Below, one piece after another: positions 1-6,426 of a DNA stretch of 8,028 nucleotides. A program made the translations under genes and the position numbers. The stretch lies in contig SCSO01000134.1 of assembly GCA_004297865.1 (NCBI GenBank), forward strand, positions 1 to 8,028. The letters run 5' to 3'. The DNA is from Legionella sp. (GTDB lineage Bacteria; Pseudomonadota; Gammaproteobacteria; Legionellales; Legionellaceae). The notes beneath the pieces were generated by a model, which saw only the letters and a program-made list of their open reading frames with translations, had not been told where the DNA came from and did no database searches. Each line of letters starts with the position of its first letter. The first letter of the stretch is position 1.

Positions 1-709
1 TCTCTTTTGGTTCAATAATTAGTAAATTAGCGTCATATGTGAGCACTCCTAACATGATTGAATTAATTAAGCGGTTGATACCGACTTTATAATAATTACT
101 TGCATGTAAAGGATTACTCGGATGTGGGTCAGCGACGACTACTAAATGATGGTTGTCATCGTAACCGCACAACACTACAAAATGTCCGCAAGGTGTACCT
201 TTAACGTCATCCAAAAAAGAATGACCGTCCACATAATATTCCCTGGCGCTACGATACAAATAAGTGGCTGATAAAGCCGTAAGAATAGGGATGTTTCTGT
301 TAAAGTACTTTTTTAATAAATCTACGTTTAATGATTGAAAACTAATCTGACCACCTAATTTTAAATAAGAAATATATGCTAATGATTCTTGTTTAATCAG
401 TGGGTTATTTTTGAATAGATATTGAGCTTCTAACTTTTCAATTAAAAATTCATTCTCTGCTAACCCTTTAGGAAACCAAGTGGGGTCAAAGATATTAAGA
501 TTATAAATATAGATGGTGGTCTTAAATCCTTGTTTCAAGGCATGATTACCCAATAAAGCGGCTAGCGTGCCTCCTGATTCCGAACGTTCAACATCGCGTA
601 TAATATCTTCTAAAGGGATTTGATGACCAAAATAGTTATAAACTGCATGTAAGCTGGTTGGGCCACAGGTTTCATCATCCGGTTGCTCATAGATTTTAAT
701 GTCTATCAT
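1..709 (-). CDS. C39-like (papain-fold) cysteine peptidase, C-terminus off the left edge
   Basis: My own translation from the ATG at 709-707 gives 236 codons open to the window edge, so the C-terminus and stop lie outside. The protein begins MIDIKIYEQPDDETCGPTSL. C15 in the TCGPTS motif fits a catalytic Cys, and Q9, six residues before it, fits the oxyanion-hole Gln usual in the C39 fold. H176 (in CGHFVVLCGYDD) and D194 (in VVADPHPSN) complete a Cys-His-Asp triad. There is no signal peptide and no membrane segment, so it is probably cytoplasmic and not the bacteriocin-exporter type of C39, which is fused to an ABC transporter. The start is supported by a Shine-Dalgarno AAGG (720-717) seven bases upstream. 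It follows the BON and DUF4442 genes on the same strand after an 80-bp gap and may be read from them or from a weak promoter in that gap. Substrate is unknown. C39-like proteins of this general kind are sometimes encoded beside RimK-like ATP-grasp ligases; whether one follows here cannot be seen. Confidence 0.85.
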   Translation of the reverse strand, partial: MIDIKIYEQPDDETCGPTSLHAVYNYFGHQIPLEDIIRDVERSESGGTLAALLGNHALKQGFKTTIYIYNLNIFDPTWFPKGLAENEFLIEKLEAQYLFKNNPLIKQESLAYISYLKLGGQISFQSLNVDLLKKYFNRNIPILTALSATYLYRSAREYYVDGHSFLDDVKGTPCGHFVVLCGYDDNHHLVVVADPHPSNPLHASNYYKVGINRLINSIMLGVLTYDANLLIIEPKE

Positions 710-748
710 GGATTGGCCTTAAACCACTGGAAAAGACTCTATATTTTT

Positions 749-777
749 AACTTAGACTTGGGCAGGAGCTTTGTCAA
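749..777 (-). promoter_or_regulatory. Possible weak promoter for the C39-like gene
   Basis: On the minus strand a perfect -35 hexamer TTGACA (777-772) is followed after 17 bases by TAAGTT (754-749), which matches the -10 consensus at only three of six positions. The predicted transcript would start about 30 bases before the ATG at 709. The -35 is convincing and the -10 is not, so this may be chance. Confidence 0.25.
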
Positions 778-787
778 ATAAACAAAG
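769..787. repeat. Short inverted repeat in the 80-bp gap after the DUF4442 gene
   Basis: CTTTGT (769-774) and ACAAAG (782-787) form a perfect 6-bp stem with a 7-base loop, two bases past the DUF4442 stop codon. On the minus-strand transcript it is followed by a C-rich stretch and not a U tract, so it is not a classical intrinsic terminator. It overlaps the possible -35 of the next gene. Confidence 0.35.
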
Positions 788-789
788 AC

Positions 790-1263
790 TTAGGGGACAA
801 CTTTTAGAGAAAGCTCCAGAGTGAAATCAGCCACTTCATCCGTTTGGGCGGGGTAATCGGTATAGGCTTTAATGCTGATAGGTCTATTGATACGTTCACC
901 AGTGCGTTGCGACTCAGCAATCATGGCTTTAACAGTCTCCCCCATAGAACTAATAAAATAAACGGCAGATTCTGGGCGACGAAGAAATTGCGCTTGAAAT
1001 GATTTAAAGGCTAAAGAGACTTTGCATCCGGCTTGATCAGCATGATAAAAGCCATGTAAACCACCGGCTAAGTCAGCCCCTACGGACAGAGCACCAAAAT
1101 ACATGGAATTTAAATGATTGCGGGTTCTCCTACAAAGCGGTAAGCGAATGACAATGTCTTCATCAGTTAATTTAATAATTCGCGGGCGTACATAACCAAT
1201 CATGGCTACTTTAAAATGACCGAAATACCATAGGAAAAATTTAAAACGAGTGAGTAGACTCAT
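790..1263 (-). CDS. DUF4442 hot-dog-fold protein (thioesterase-like)
   Basis: This 157-residue protein resembles the DUF4442 family, a branch of the hot-dog fold related to PaaI/YiiD-type acyl-CoA thioesterases. The family-like core is RNHLNSMYFGAL at residues 48-59 followed by SVGADLAGG, the position of the long central hot-dog helix. The C-terminal half alternates hydrophobic residues as expected for the beta sheet (KAYTDYPAQTDEVADFTLELSLKV region). There is no signal peptide; the hydrophobic start (FKFFLWYFGHF) is typical of an amphipathic first helix and is too short and polar for a secretion signal. The ATG overlaps the stop of the upstream BON gene as ATGA (a 4-bp overlap), and a Shine-Dalgarno AAGGTG (1273-1268) sits inside the end of the BON gene, so translational coupling is likely. 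An acyl-thioester substrate is inferred from the fold alone; many DUF4442 members have no tested activity. Confidence 0.85.
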   Translation of the reverse strand: MSLLTRFKFFLWYFGHFKVAMIGYVRPRIIKLTDEDIVIRLPLCRRTRNHLNSMYFGALSVGADLAGGLHGFYHADQAGCKVSLAFKSFQAQFLRRPESAVYFISSMGETVKAMIAESQRTGERINRPISIKAYTDYPAQTDEVADFTLELSLKVVP

Positions 1264-1814
1264 GCTTCACCTTCTTTAACGGTCAATTTAGTAATGATTT
1301 TTTTAACCGCATGAATAGCATTAACGCGTTTGATGATAGCAGCTATAGAACCTGAGCTTTTAACTGTACCTGATAAGGTCACCACCCCATTAGTGGTGGT
1401 GGCATTAATTCCTACCAAGGGAATCGTTTCATCATCTAACACTTTGGCTTTGAGCACTGCAGTCTCTACTTTTGCAGTAATAAATGCATCAGTAAAGGCG
1501 GTATTCACTTTTTTAATATACAAATGCGACGCGTGCACTGATTTTACGCCATTGGTCGTTTTAGCAATACGTAAGGCGTCCACAAAAGCTTGTTTGTCTT
1601 TAACATAGCCTTTTAAGGTGACCACTCCATCTTGGGTCGTTGCGGTAATTTTTAAAGGATTTAAATTGGTGTATTCAGTGAATTGCGCAGTGATTTTTGC
1701 TGTAATAACGGAGTCACTTAAATCCTGTTCTATCGCTTTGAGATTATCAGCATAAAGCTCCGTTGCAAAAAAAATGGCAAAAGCGTTAAGGAGAAAGAAA
1801 ATACTTTTACGCAT
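1260..1814 (-). CDS. Secreted protein with two BON domains (OsmY-like)
   Basis: This 184-residue protein has a Sec signal peptide: MRKS, a hydrophobic core through about residue 19, and a likely signal peptidase I cleavage after LYA at residue 22. It lacks a lipobox Cys, so it should be a soluble periplasmic protein. Two BON domains follow, at about residues 35-101 and 109-179. Each has the typical helix (SVITAKITAQF; FITAKVETAVL) and the Gly-Val-Val-Thr-Leu-x-Gly strand motif (DGVVTLKGYV at 62-71; NGVVTLSGTV at 142-151), so the protein arose by domain duplication. E. coli OsmY has the same plan and is a stress-induced periplasmic protein; BON domains are thought to contact phospholipid. It is the first gene of the leftward group, with a Shine-Dalgarno GGAAAGGA (1826-1819) four bases before the ATG and an extended -10 promoter upstream. 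The name osmY is not given because double-BON proteins include several paralogous groups. Confidence 0.9.
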   Translation of the reverse strand: MRKSIFFLLNAFAIFFATELYADNLKAIEQDLSDSVITAKITAQFTEYTNLNPLKITATTQDGVVTLKGYVKDKQAFVDALRIAKTTNGVKSVHASHLYIKKVNTAFTDAFITAKVETAVLKAKVLDDETIPLVGINATTTNGVVTLSGTVKSSGSIAAIIKRVNAIHAVKKIITKLTVKEGEA

Positions 1815-1845
1815 AATGTCCTTTCCGTTTAGGCTATGTGGTAAT

Positions 1846-1854
1846 AGTATACCA
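1846..1854 (-). promoter_or_regulatory. Extended -10 promoter for the BON / DUF4442 genes
   Basis: On the minus strand TATACT (1851-1846) is preceded by TG and one base (1854-1852), the extended -10 pattern TGnTATAAT with one mismatch. No good -35 is found at 16-18 bases, which extended -10 promoters can tolerate. The transcript would start near 1839, giving a leader of about 25 bases. Confidence 0.55.
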
Positions 1855-1876
1855 GTTGCACTGGTTTGTTAGCCAG
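1851..1876. promoter_or_regulatory. Nested palindromes between the divergent promoters, possible operator
   Basis: ACCAGT (1851-1856) and ACTGGT (1860-1865) form a perfect inverted repeat with a 3-base centre. A second arrangement, CTGG (1861-1864) and CCAG (1873-1876), shares the middle half-site, giving CCAG-N5-CTGG-N8-CCAG. The outer pair also reads CTG-N10-CAG (1861-1876), the spacing of a gammaproteobacterial LexA box. However, the inner bases are not the AT alternation of a strong LexA site. The array covers the uvrA -35 and abuts the BON -10, where a bound protein could affect both promoters. The regulator is unknown. Confidence 0.4.
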
Positions 1877-1884
1877 CATATACT
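1856..1884 (+). promoter_or_regulatory. uvrA promoter (sigma-70 type)
   Basis: TTGCAC (1856-1861) and TATACT (1879-1884) are separated by exactly 17 bases; they match the consensus at four and five of six positions. The start of transcription would be near 1891, in or next to a run of seven T, leaving a leader of about 26 bases. The ribosome site before the ATG at 1917 is weak (GCGAG). Confidence 0.6.
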
Positions 1885-1916
1885 TTGGGTTTTTTTAAAT
1901 CAGAAAAGCGAGCATT

Positions 1917-4742
1917 ATGCAAACCATTAGCATCAGAGGAGCAAGAACTCATAATCTAAAAAATTTAGATTTAGACCTGCCCCGCGATCAGTTAATTGTG
2001 ATAACTGGGCTGTCAGGCTCGGGAAAATCCTCTTTAGCTTTTGATACACTGTATGCCGAAGGACAACGCCGTTATGTGGAGTCTTTGTCAGCTTATGCCC
2101 GTCAATTTTTATCTATGATGGAAAAACCAGACGTCGATTCCATTGAAGGGTTATCTCCAGCTATTTCCATTGAGCAAAAAGCCACCTCGCATAACCCGCG
2201 CTCTACTGTAGGTACGATTACCGAAATTTATGATTACTTACGGCTCCTTTATGCGCGAGTAGGAGAGCCTCGCTGTCCAGTTCATCAAATCAGTTTGCAT
2301 GCACAAACGATTAGTCAAATGGTGGATCAGGCTTTGGCTTTACCTGAAGATGCTAAAGCGATGATCTTGGCTCCTGTGGTGCGTGATCGTAAGGGCGAGC
2401 ATGTGCAGCTCCTGCAACAATTACAAGCACAAGGCTATGTTCGGGCACGTATTGATGGTGAGATTTGTGAATTGGATTCACCTCCTAAATTAGGTTTGCG
2501 TACCAAGCATACTATTGAAGTGGTCGTGGATCGTTTTAAAGTCCGGCCCGAGATGGCGCAACGTTTGAGTGAATCATTTGAGAATGCCTTAAACTTATCC
2601 GATGGTATAGCTCTGGTCGCTTCAATGGATGGAGATTTTACGGAGCTTTTATTTTCATCTAAATTTGCTTGCTCGGAATGTGGTTACAGTTTAAGCGAAT
2701 TAGAACCTAGACTCTTTTCTTTCAATAATCCTATGGGTGCTTGTCCTTCATGTGATGGTTTAGGCGTGGATCAATTTTTTGATCCGGTACGTATTATCCA
2801 CGATGCTGGTGCTAGTTTAGCTGCGGGAGCGATTCGTGGATGGGATAAAAAGACTCATTACTATTTCAGCATGTTGGAGTCTTTAGCTGAGCATTATCAG
2901 TTTGATGTGAATACTGCTTTTTGCGATTTGCCGGAAAAAATACAAAATATCATTCTTTATGGCAGTGGTAATGAAGTGATCGAATTTAATTACCATAGAC
3001 CTCATGGTGGGTACACGCTAAAGCGACATAGCTTTGAAGGTATCATTCCGAACATGCAAAGACGCTATCGGGATTCTGATTCCGACATGATGCGCGAGGA
3101 GTTAGCTAAATATCTCTCTTCTCGTCCATGTCAAAGTTGTAAAGGAGCACGTTTAAAGGAAGAAGCCCGCAATGTGTTTGTAGCAGAAAAAAGCCTTCCG
3201 GAAATTTCAGGGTATTCCATAGAAAAAGCCTTTGAATTTTTCAAAAATCTCCATTTAAGTGGAAATAAAGGTGAGATTGCGGCAAAGATTAATAAAGAAA
3301 TTGTCGAGCGTTTAGGGTTTTTGGTGAATGTAGGTTTGGATTATTTGTCTTTAACTCGTAGTGCAGAAACATTATCGGGAGGAGAAGCTCAACGTATTCG
3401 CCTGGCTAGTCAGATAGGCTCTGGCTTAGTGGGGGTGATGTATATTTTGGATGAACCTTCCATTGGTTTGCATCAACGGGATAATGATCGTTTATTAAAA
3501 ACGTTAATGCATTTACGCAACCAAGGTAATACCGTCATTGTGGTCGAACACGATGAGGATGCCATTCGTCATGCGGATTTCGTTTTAGATATTGGTCCAG
3601 GTGCAGGGGTGCATGGCGGAGAGATTGTCGCTAGTGGGACCCCTAAAGACGTGATGGCGAACCCCAGATCCATAACTGGGCAATATTTATCTGGAAAATT
3701 AGCGATTGAAATTCCTGAGGAAAGAGTAACCCAGGATCCTGAGCTCATGATCCATTTAAAAGGAGTGACCTGTAACAATCTGCAAAATATTGATGTCAGC
3801 ATTCCTTTAGGACTCATTACCTGTATTACTGGGGTGTCTGGTTCGGGTAAATCCAGTCTAATTAATGATACGCTTTATCCCATTGCTGCAAATACTTTGA
3901 ATAGAGCCAGTTTGTTGGTGCCCGGGAGTTTAAAAGCCATTGAAGGTTTAGATTTATGCGATAAGGTCATTGATATTGATCAAAGCCCCATTGGTCGTAC
4001 CCCACGCTCTAATCCAGCGACTTATACCGGTTTATTTACCTATATTCGCGATCTTTTTGCGGGCACACCGGAATCGCGAGCCCGCGGTTATCAACCGGGA
4101 CGTTTTAGTTTTAACGTGCGCGGTGGACGTTGTGAGGCTTGTCAGGGTGATGGATTAATTAAAGTGGAAATGCATTTTTTACCGGATATTTACGTCTCCT
4201 GCGATGTCTGTCACGGCAAACGTTATAATCGCGAAACCTTGGAAATACACTATAAAGGTAAAAACATCCATGAAATTTTGGATATGACGGTTGAAGATGC
4301 TTGTCAATTTTTTGCCGCTATCCCCAGTTTACATAGAAAATGCCAAACTTTAATGGATGTAGGGTTGTCGTATATTCGTTTGGGGCAAAGTGCTACTACT
4401 TTATCGGGTGGAGAAGCCCAGCGGATTAAATTGGCCAGAGAATTATCCAAACGCGGCACGGGCAGTACTTTGTATATTCTCGATGAGCCTACCACAGGCC
4501 TACATTTTCACGATACTAAGCAGTTATTGAGTGTTTTATTCCGTTTGCGCGAGCAGGGGAATACGGTGGTGATTATTGAGCATAATTTGGATGTGATTAA
4601 AACAGCAGATTGGATCATCGATTTAGGGCCTGAAGGGGGGAACAAAGGAGGACAGGTTATTGCAGTTGGGACTCCTGAAGACGTGGCGAAGTGTAAGAAG
4701 TCGTATACTGGGCAATTTTTGAAGCCTATTTTGGGGGTTTAA
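1917..4742 (+). CDS. uvrA: Excinuclease ABC subunit A
   Basis: UvrA is the damage-recognition ATPase of nucleotide excision repair: the dimer scans DNA with UvrB, loads UvrB at lesions and leaves. The 941 residues match the full length of the E. coli protein. Both ABC modules are complete: Walker A GLSGSGKS at 31-38 and GVSGSGKS at 639-646, signature LSGGE at 486-490 and 829-833, Walker B YILDEP at 509-514 and 853-858. The first zinc module has C252, C255, C276 and C279; the C-terminal zinc finger that contacts DNA has C739, C742, C762 and C765. A further CxxC pair at 405 and 408 belongs to the conserved CQSCKGARLKEEA segment. The stretch YVESLSAYARQFL and SPAISIEQK after the first Walker A is the usual UvrA sequence. 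The start at 1917 gives the family N-terminus (MQTISIRGARTHNLKNL). It is divergent from the BON gene and has no clear terminator after it, so some read-through into lemA is possible. No residue I checked is missing. Confidence 0.99.
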   Translation: MQTISIRGARTHNLKNLDLDLPRDQLIVITGLSGSGKSSLAFDTLYAEGQRRYVESLSAYARQFLSMMEKPDVDSIEGLSPAISIEQKATSHNPRSTVGTITEIYDYLRLLYARVGEPRCPVHQISLHAQTISQMVDQALALPEDAKAMILAPVVRDRKGEHVQLLQQLQAQGYVRARIDGEICELDSPPKLGLRTKHTIEVVVDRFKVRPEMAQRLSESFENALNLSDGIALVASMDGDFTELLFSSKFACSECGYSLSELEPRLFSFNNPMGACPSCDGLGVDQFFDPVRIIHDAGASLAAGAIRGWDKKTHYYFSMLESLAEHYQFDVNTAFCDLPEKIQNIILYGSGNEVIEFNYHRPHGGYTLKRHSFEGIIPNMQRRYRDSDSDMMREELAKYLSSRPCQSCKGARLKEEARNVFVAEKSLPEISGYSIEKAFEFFKNLHLSGNKGEIAAKINKEIVERLGFLVNVGLDYLSLTRSAETLSGGEAQRIRLASQIGSGLVGVMYILDEPSIGLHQRDNDRLLKTLMHLRNQGNTVIVVEHDEDAIRHADFVLDIGPGAGVHGGEIVASGTPKDVMANPRSITGQYLSGKLAIEIPEERVTQDPELMIHLKGVTCNNLQNIDVSIPLGLITCITGVSGSGKSSLINDTLYPIAANTLNRASLLVPGSLKAIEGLDLCDKVIDIDQSPIGRTPRSNPATYTGLFTYIRDLFAGTPESRARGYQPGRFSFNVRGGRCEACQGDGLIKVEMHFLPDIYVSCDVCHGKRYNRETLEIHYKGKNIHEILDMTVEDACQFFAAIPSLHRKCQTLMDVGLSYIRLGQSATTLSGGEAQRIKLARELSKRGTGSTLYILDEPTTGLHFHDTKQLLSVLFRLREQGNTVVIIEHNLDVIKTADWIIDLGPEGGNKGGQVIAVGTPEDVAKCKKSYTGQFLKPILGV

Positions 4743-4744
4743 CC

Positions 4745-4773
4745 TCGACAAGAAATCATTATCAGACTATAAC
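4745..4773 (+). promoter_or_regulatory. Promoter of the lemA-M48 protease pair
   Basis: TCGACA (4745-4750) and TATAAC (4768-4773) are 17 bases apart, each with one mismatch to the sigma-70 consensus. The predicted start near 4780 leaves a 25-base leader. It begins three bases past the uvrA stop codon, so the pair can be expressed separately from uvrA. Confidence 0.6.
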
Positions 4774-4792
4774 TATTGAGGGAAATACGGAT

Positions 4793-4798
4793 AGAGGA
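4793..4798 (+). promoter_or_regulatory. Ribosome binding site of lemA
   Basis: AGAGGA lies six bases before the ATG at 4805 and fixes that start. It is the clearest rightward Shine-Dalgarno in the window; uvrA and the M48 gene have only weak ones. Confidence 0.7.
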
Positions 4799-4804
4799 AC
4801 TCAC

Positions 4805-5386
4805 ATGGGTACTTTTATAATAGTCATTTTAGTCATTCTCGTGCTCTTAGTCTTCTGGGCTATTAGTGTTTACAACACTTTAATTAGCCTTATTGAAGCG
4901 ATTAATAACAATAAAAAACAAATCGATATTCAACTCGATCGCCGTTTTAAAGTCTTTGAATCGCTAATCGAAGTTGTTAAAAAATACATGGATTATGAAA
5001 AAACGACCCTAAAAGACGTCGTTGCCTTACGTAATCAAGCCCAAGTGGCCCGTGCTGCAGGCGATGAACAAGGCCGTATGGCAGCCGAAAATGGCATTTC
5101 TAAAATCGCATCCAATCTGAATTTGGTTTTTGAACAATACCCAGATCTGAAAGCCAATCAGAATGTCATGCAATTGCAAGAAGAAATTGTTAATACGGAA
5201 AATAAGCTCGCTTTTGCCAAACAAGCCTACAACGATTCAATTGAACGATATAACGCTAAGAAAAAATCCTTCTTTGAATCGATGGTGGTTTCATTCTTTG
5301 CTTCTAGTTTGGATAAAGATTTCGTCTATTGGGGATTATCGGACGAACAAATCAAGACGCAAGAAAATTACACCGTTAAACTCTGA
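4805..5386 (+). CDS. lemA: LemA family inner-membrane protein
   Basis: This 193-residue protein has one N-terminal membrane segment (residues 3-21, almost wholly I, L, V and F) with no cleavage site, followed by a long helical domain. Family features are the YNTLISLIEAINNNKKQIDIQLDRR segment at 23-47, the ENGIS region, and the hallmark YPDLKANQN at 112-120 followed by LQEEIVNTENKLAFAKQAYND (124-144), with a YN pair at 149-150. Known LemA proteins are four-helix bundles of about 180-200 residues anchored by the N-terminal helix; biochemical role is not established. The next gene, an M48 protease, starts 8 bp after the stop. LemA genes often sit beside M48/HtpX-type proteases, so a shared role in membrane protein quality control is a reasonable inference. 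Here lemA refers to this family and not to the Pseudomonas sensor kinase of the same old name. Confidence 0.93.
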   Translation: MGTFIIVILVILVLLVFWAISVYNTLISLIEAINNNKKQIDIQLDRRFKVFESLIEVVKKYMDYEKTTLKDVVALRNQAQVARAAGDEQGRMAAENGISKIASNLNLVFEQYPDLKANQNVMQLQEEIVNTENKLAFAKQAYNDSIERYNAKKKSFFESMVVSFFASSLDKDFVYWGLSDEQIKTQENYTVKL

Positions 5387-5394
5387 GCCTGACC

Positions 5395-6417
5395 ATGAGT
5401 CTCACAGACTACAATCAGTCAACCGGTGACTGGCGAGCCCAACTGAAGAAAAATGAGCGCAAAACTCGTCGAGTGATTGCGCTTTTTATTCTGATTTACC
5501 TCGTTGTAGGGTTAATAGTTGATACGTTTGTTTTAGAATCCTCCTATCCCCAAGTGCCTATAGAAAAAGTTTTTTTAGCACTCATCACATTTAAGGCAAT
5601 ACCCTACGCGACTATCATCATGTTAGGTATTGCAGTTATTTCTTTACTCATCACTTATTCTATGTATGACAAGATCATGCTCTTAGGTACGGAGTATCAT
5701 GAAATTACTCCGGAAACCGCACAAAATCTTCAGGAACAACAACTCTACAACGTCGTTGAAGAAATGAAGGTGGCTGCAGGACTACACTTCATGCCCAGGG
5801 TTTTTATTATTGAAGCAGACTACATGAATGCCTTTGCTAGCGGCTATAGTGAGCGCTCGGCTATGGTAGCTATTACCCGTGGTTTGATGAACAAATTAGA
5901 TAGAGCCGAAATGCAAGCAGTGATGGCTCATGAATTGAGTCATATTCGTCACCATGATATTAAGCTGACTTTAATGGTGGCTGTATTAAGCAATATTTTA
6001 CTCATCGTTATCGATATGCTTTTTTATTCTGTTGTCTTTAAACGCGATGATCGACGTGGAGATAATCGTTTGCTAATGATTGTGATGATTTTGCGTTACG
6101 TTTTGCCCGTCATTACAGTGGCTTTAGCGCTTTTTTTAAGCCGAACCCGCGAATACATGGCCGATGCGGGTAGCGTGGAATTAATGCGAGATAATGAGCC
6201 TATGGCACGTGCATTACTTAAAATTAGTGATGACCATCAGACTCATGCCGAACAATATGAAAAAGACTATGGGAATACTCCCCATGAACAAGTCAGACAA
6301 GCTTCCTATCTATTCGATCCTTCAAGTATTGATCCGGTAAAATCCTTAAGCAGCGCCTTTGCAACCCATCCATCCATTCAAGATCGTTTAGCCGCTTTAG
6401 GATTTAAGCGTAAGTGA
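5395..6417 (+). CDS. M48 family membrane zinc metalloprotease, HtpX-like
   Basis: This 340-residue protein is a membrane-embedded zinc protease of the M48 family, related to HtpX, which degrades damaged inner-membrane proteins. The zinc site is complete: HELSH at 179-183 supplies H179, E180 and H183, and E253 in SRTREYMAD is the third ligand. Four membrane segments can be seen at about 26-47, 68-90, 192-214 and 226-249, with the HEXXH domain between the second and third. The C-terminal FATHPSIQDRLAALG (322-336) is the usual HtpX-type end. It is longer than E. coli HtpX (about 290 residues), owing to a polar head of about 25 residues and a wider loop between the first two membrane segments. 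The start at 5395 lies 8 bp after lemA with only a weak TGAG ribosome site overlapping the lemA stop, so translation is likely coupled to lemA. The symbol htpX is withheld because the LemA-linked M48 group may be distinct from classical heat-shock HtpX. Confidence 0.93.
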   Translation: MSLTDYNQSTGDWRAQLKKNERKTRRVIALFILIYLVVGLIVDTFVLESSYPQVPIEKVFLALITFKAIPYATIIMLGIAVISLLITYSMYDKIMLLGTEYHEITPETAQNLQEQQLYNVVEEMKVAAGLHFMPRVFIIEADYMNAFASGYSERSAMVAITRGLMNKLDRAEMQAVMAHELSHIRHHDIKLTLMVAVLSNILLIVIDMLFYSVVFKRDDRRGDNRLLMIVMILRYVLPVITVALALFLSRTREYMADAGSVELMRDNEPMARALLKISDDHQTHAEQYEKDYGNTPHEQVRQASYLFDPSSIDPVKSLSSAFATHPSIQDRLAALGFKRK

Positions 6418-6426
6418 CAGGCTAAA

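Noticed and set aside
1380..1398. Inverted repeat CACCAC / GTGGTG with a 7-base loop
   Set aside because: It lies in the codons for the Gly-Val-Val-Thr motif of the second BON domain and is explained by coding sequence.
1330..1608. Plus-strand open frame of 92 codons opposite the BON gene
   Set aside because: It lies wholly antisense to a gene with a signal peptide and two recognisable domains, and its translation has no domain-like pattern.
1887..1897. T run after CTGG/CCAG read as a terminator
   Set aside because: The 4-bp stem is too short, and the T run is separated from it by the uvrA -10 region; it more likely lies at the transcription start of uvrA.
3569..3817. Minus-strand open frame of 82 codons inside uvrA; similar ones at 3970-4158 (+) and 4304-4495 (-)
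   Set aside because: All are shadows of the highly conserved uvrA reading frame, with no independent ribosome site or recognisable product.
5163..5429. Plus-strand open frame spanning the lemA / M48 junction, and a minus-strand frame at 5027-5224
   Set aside because: Both overlap well-supported lemA sequence in other frames; the translations are basic and low in structure, as expected of shadow frames.
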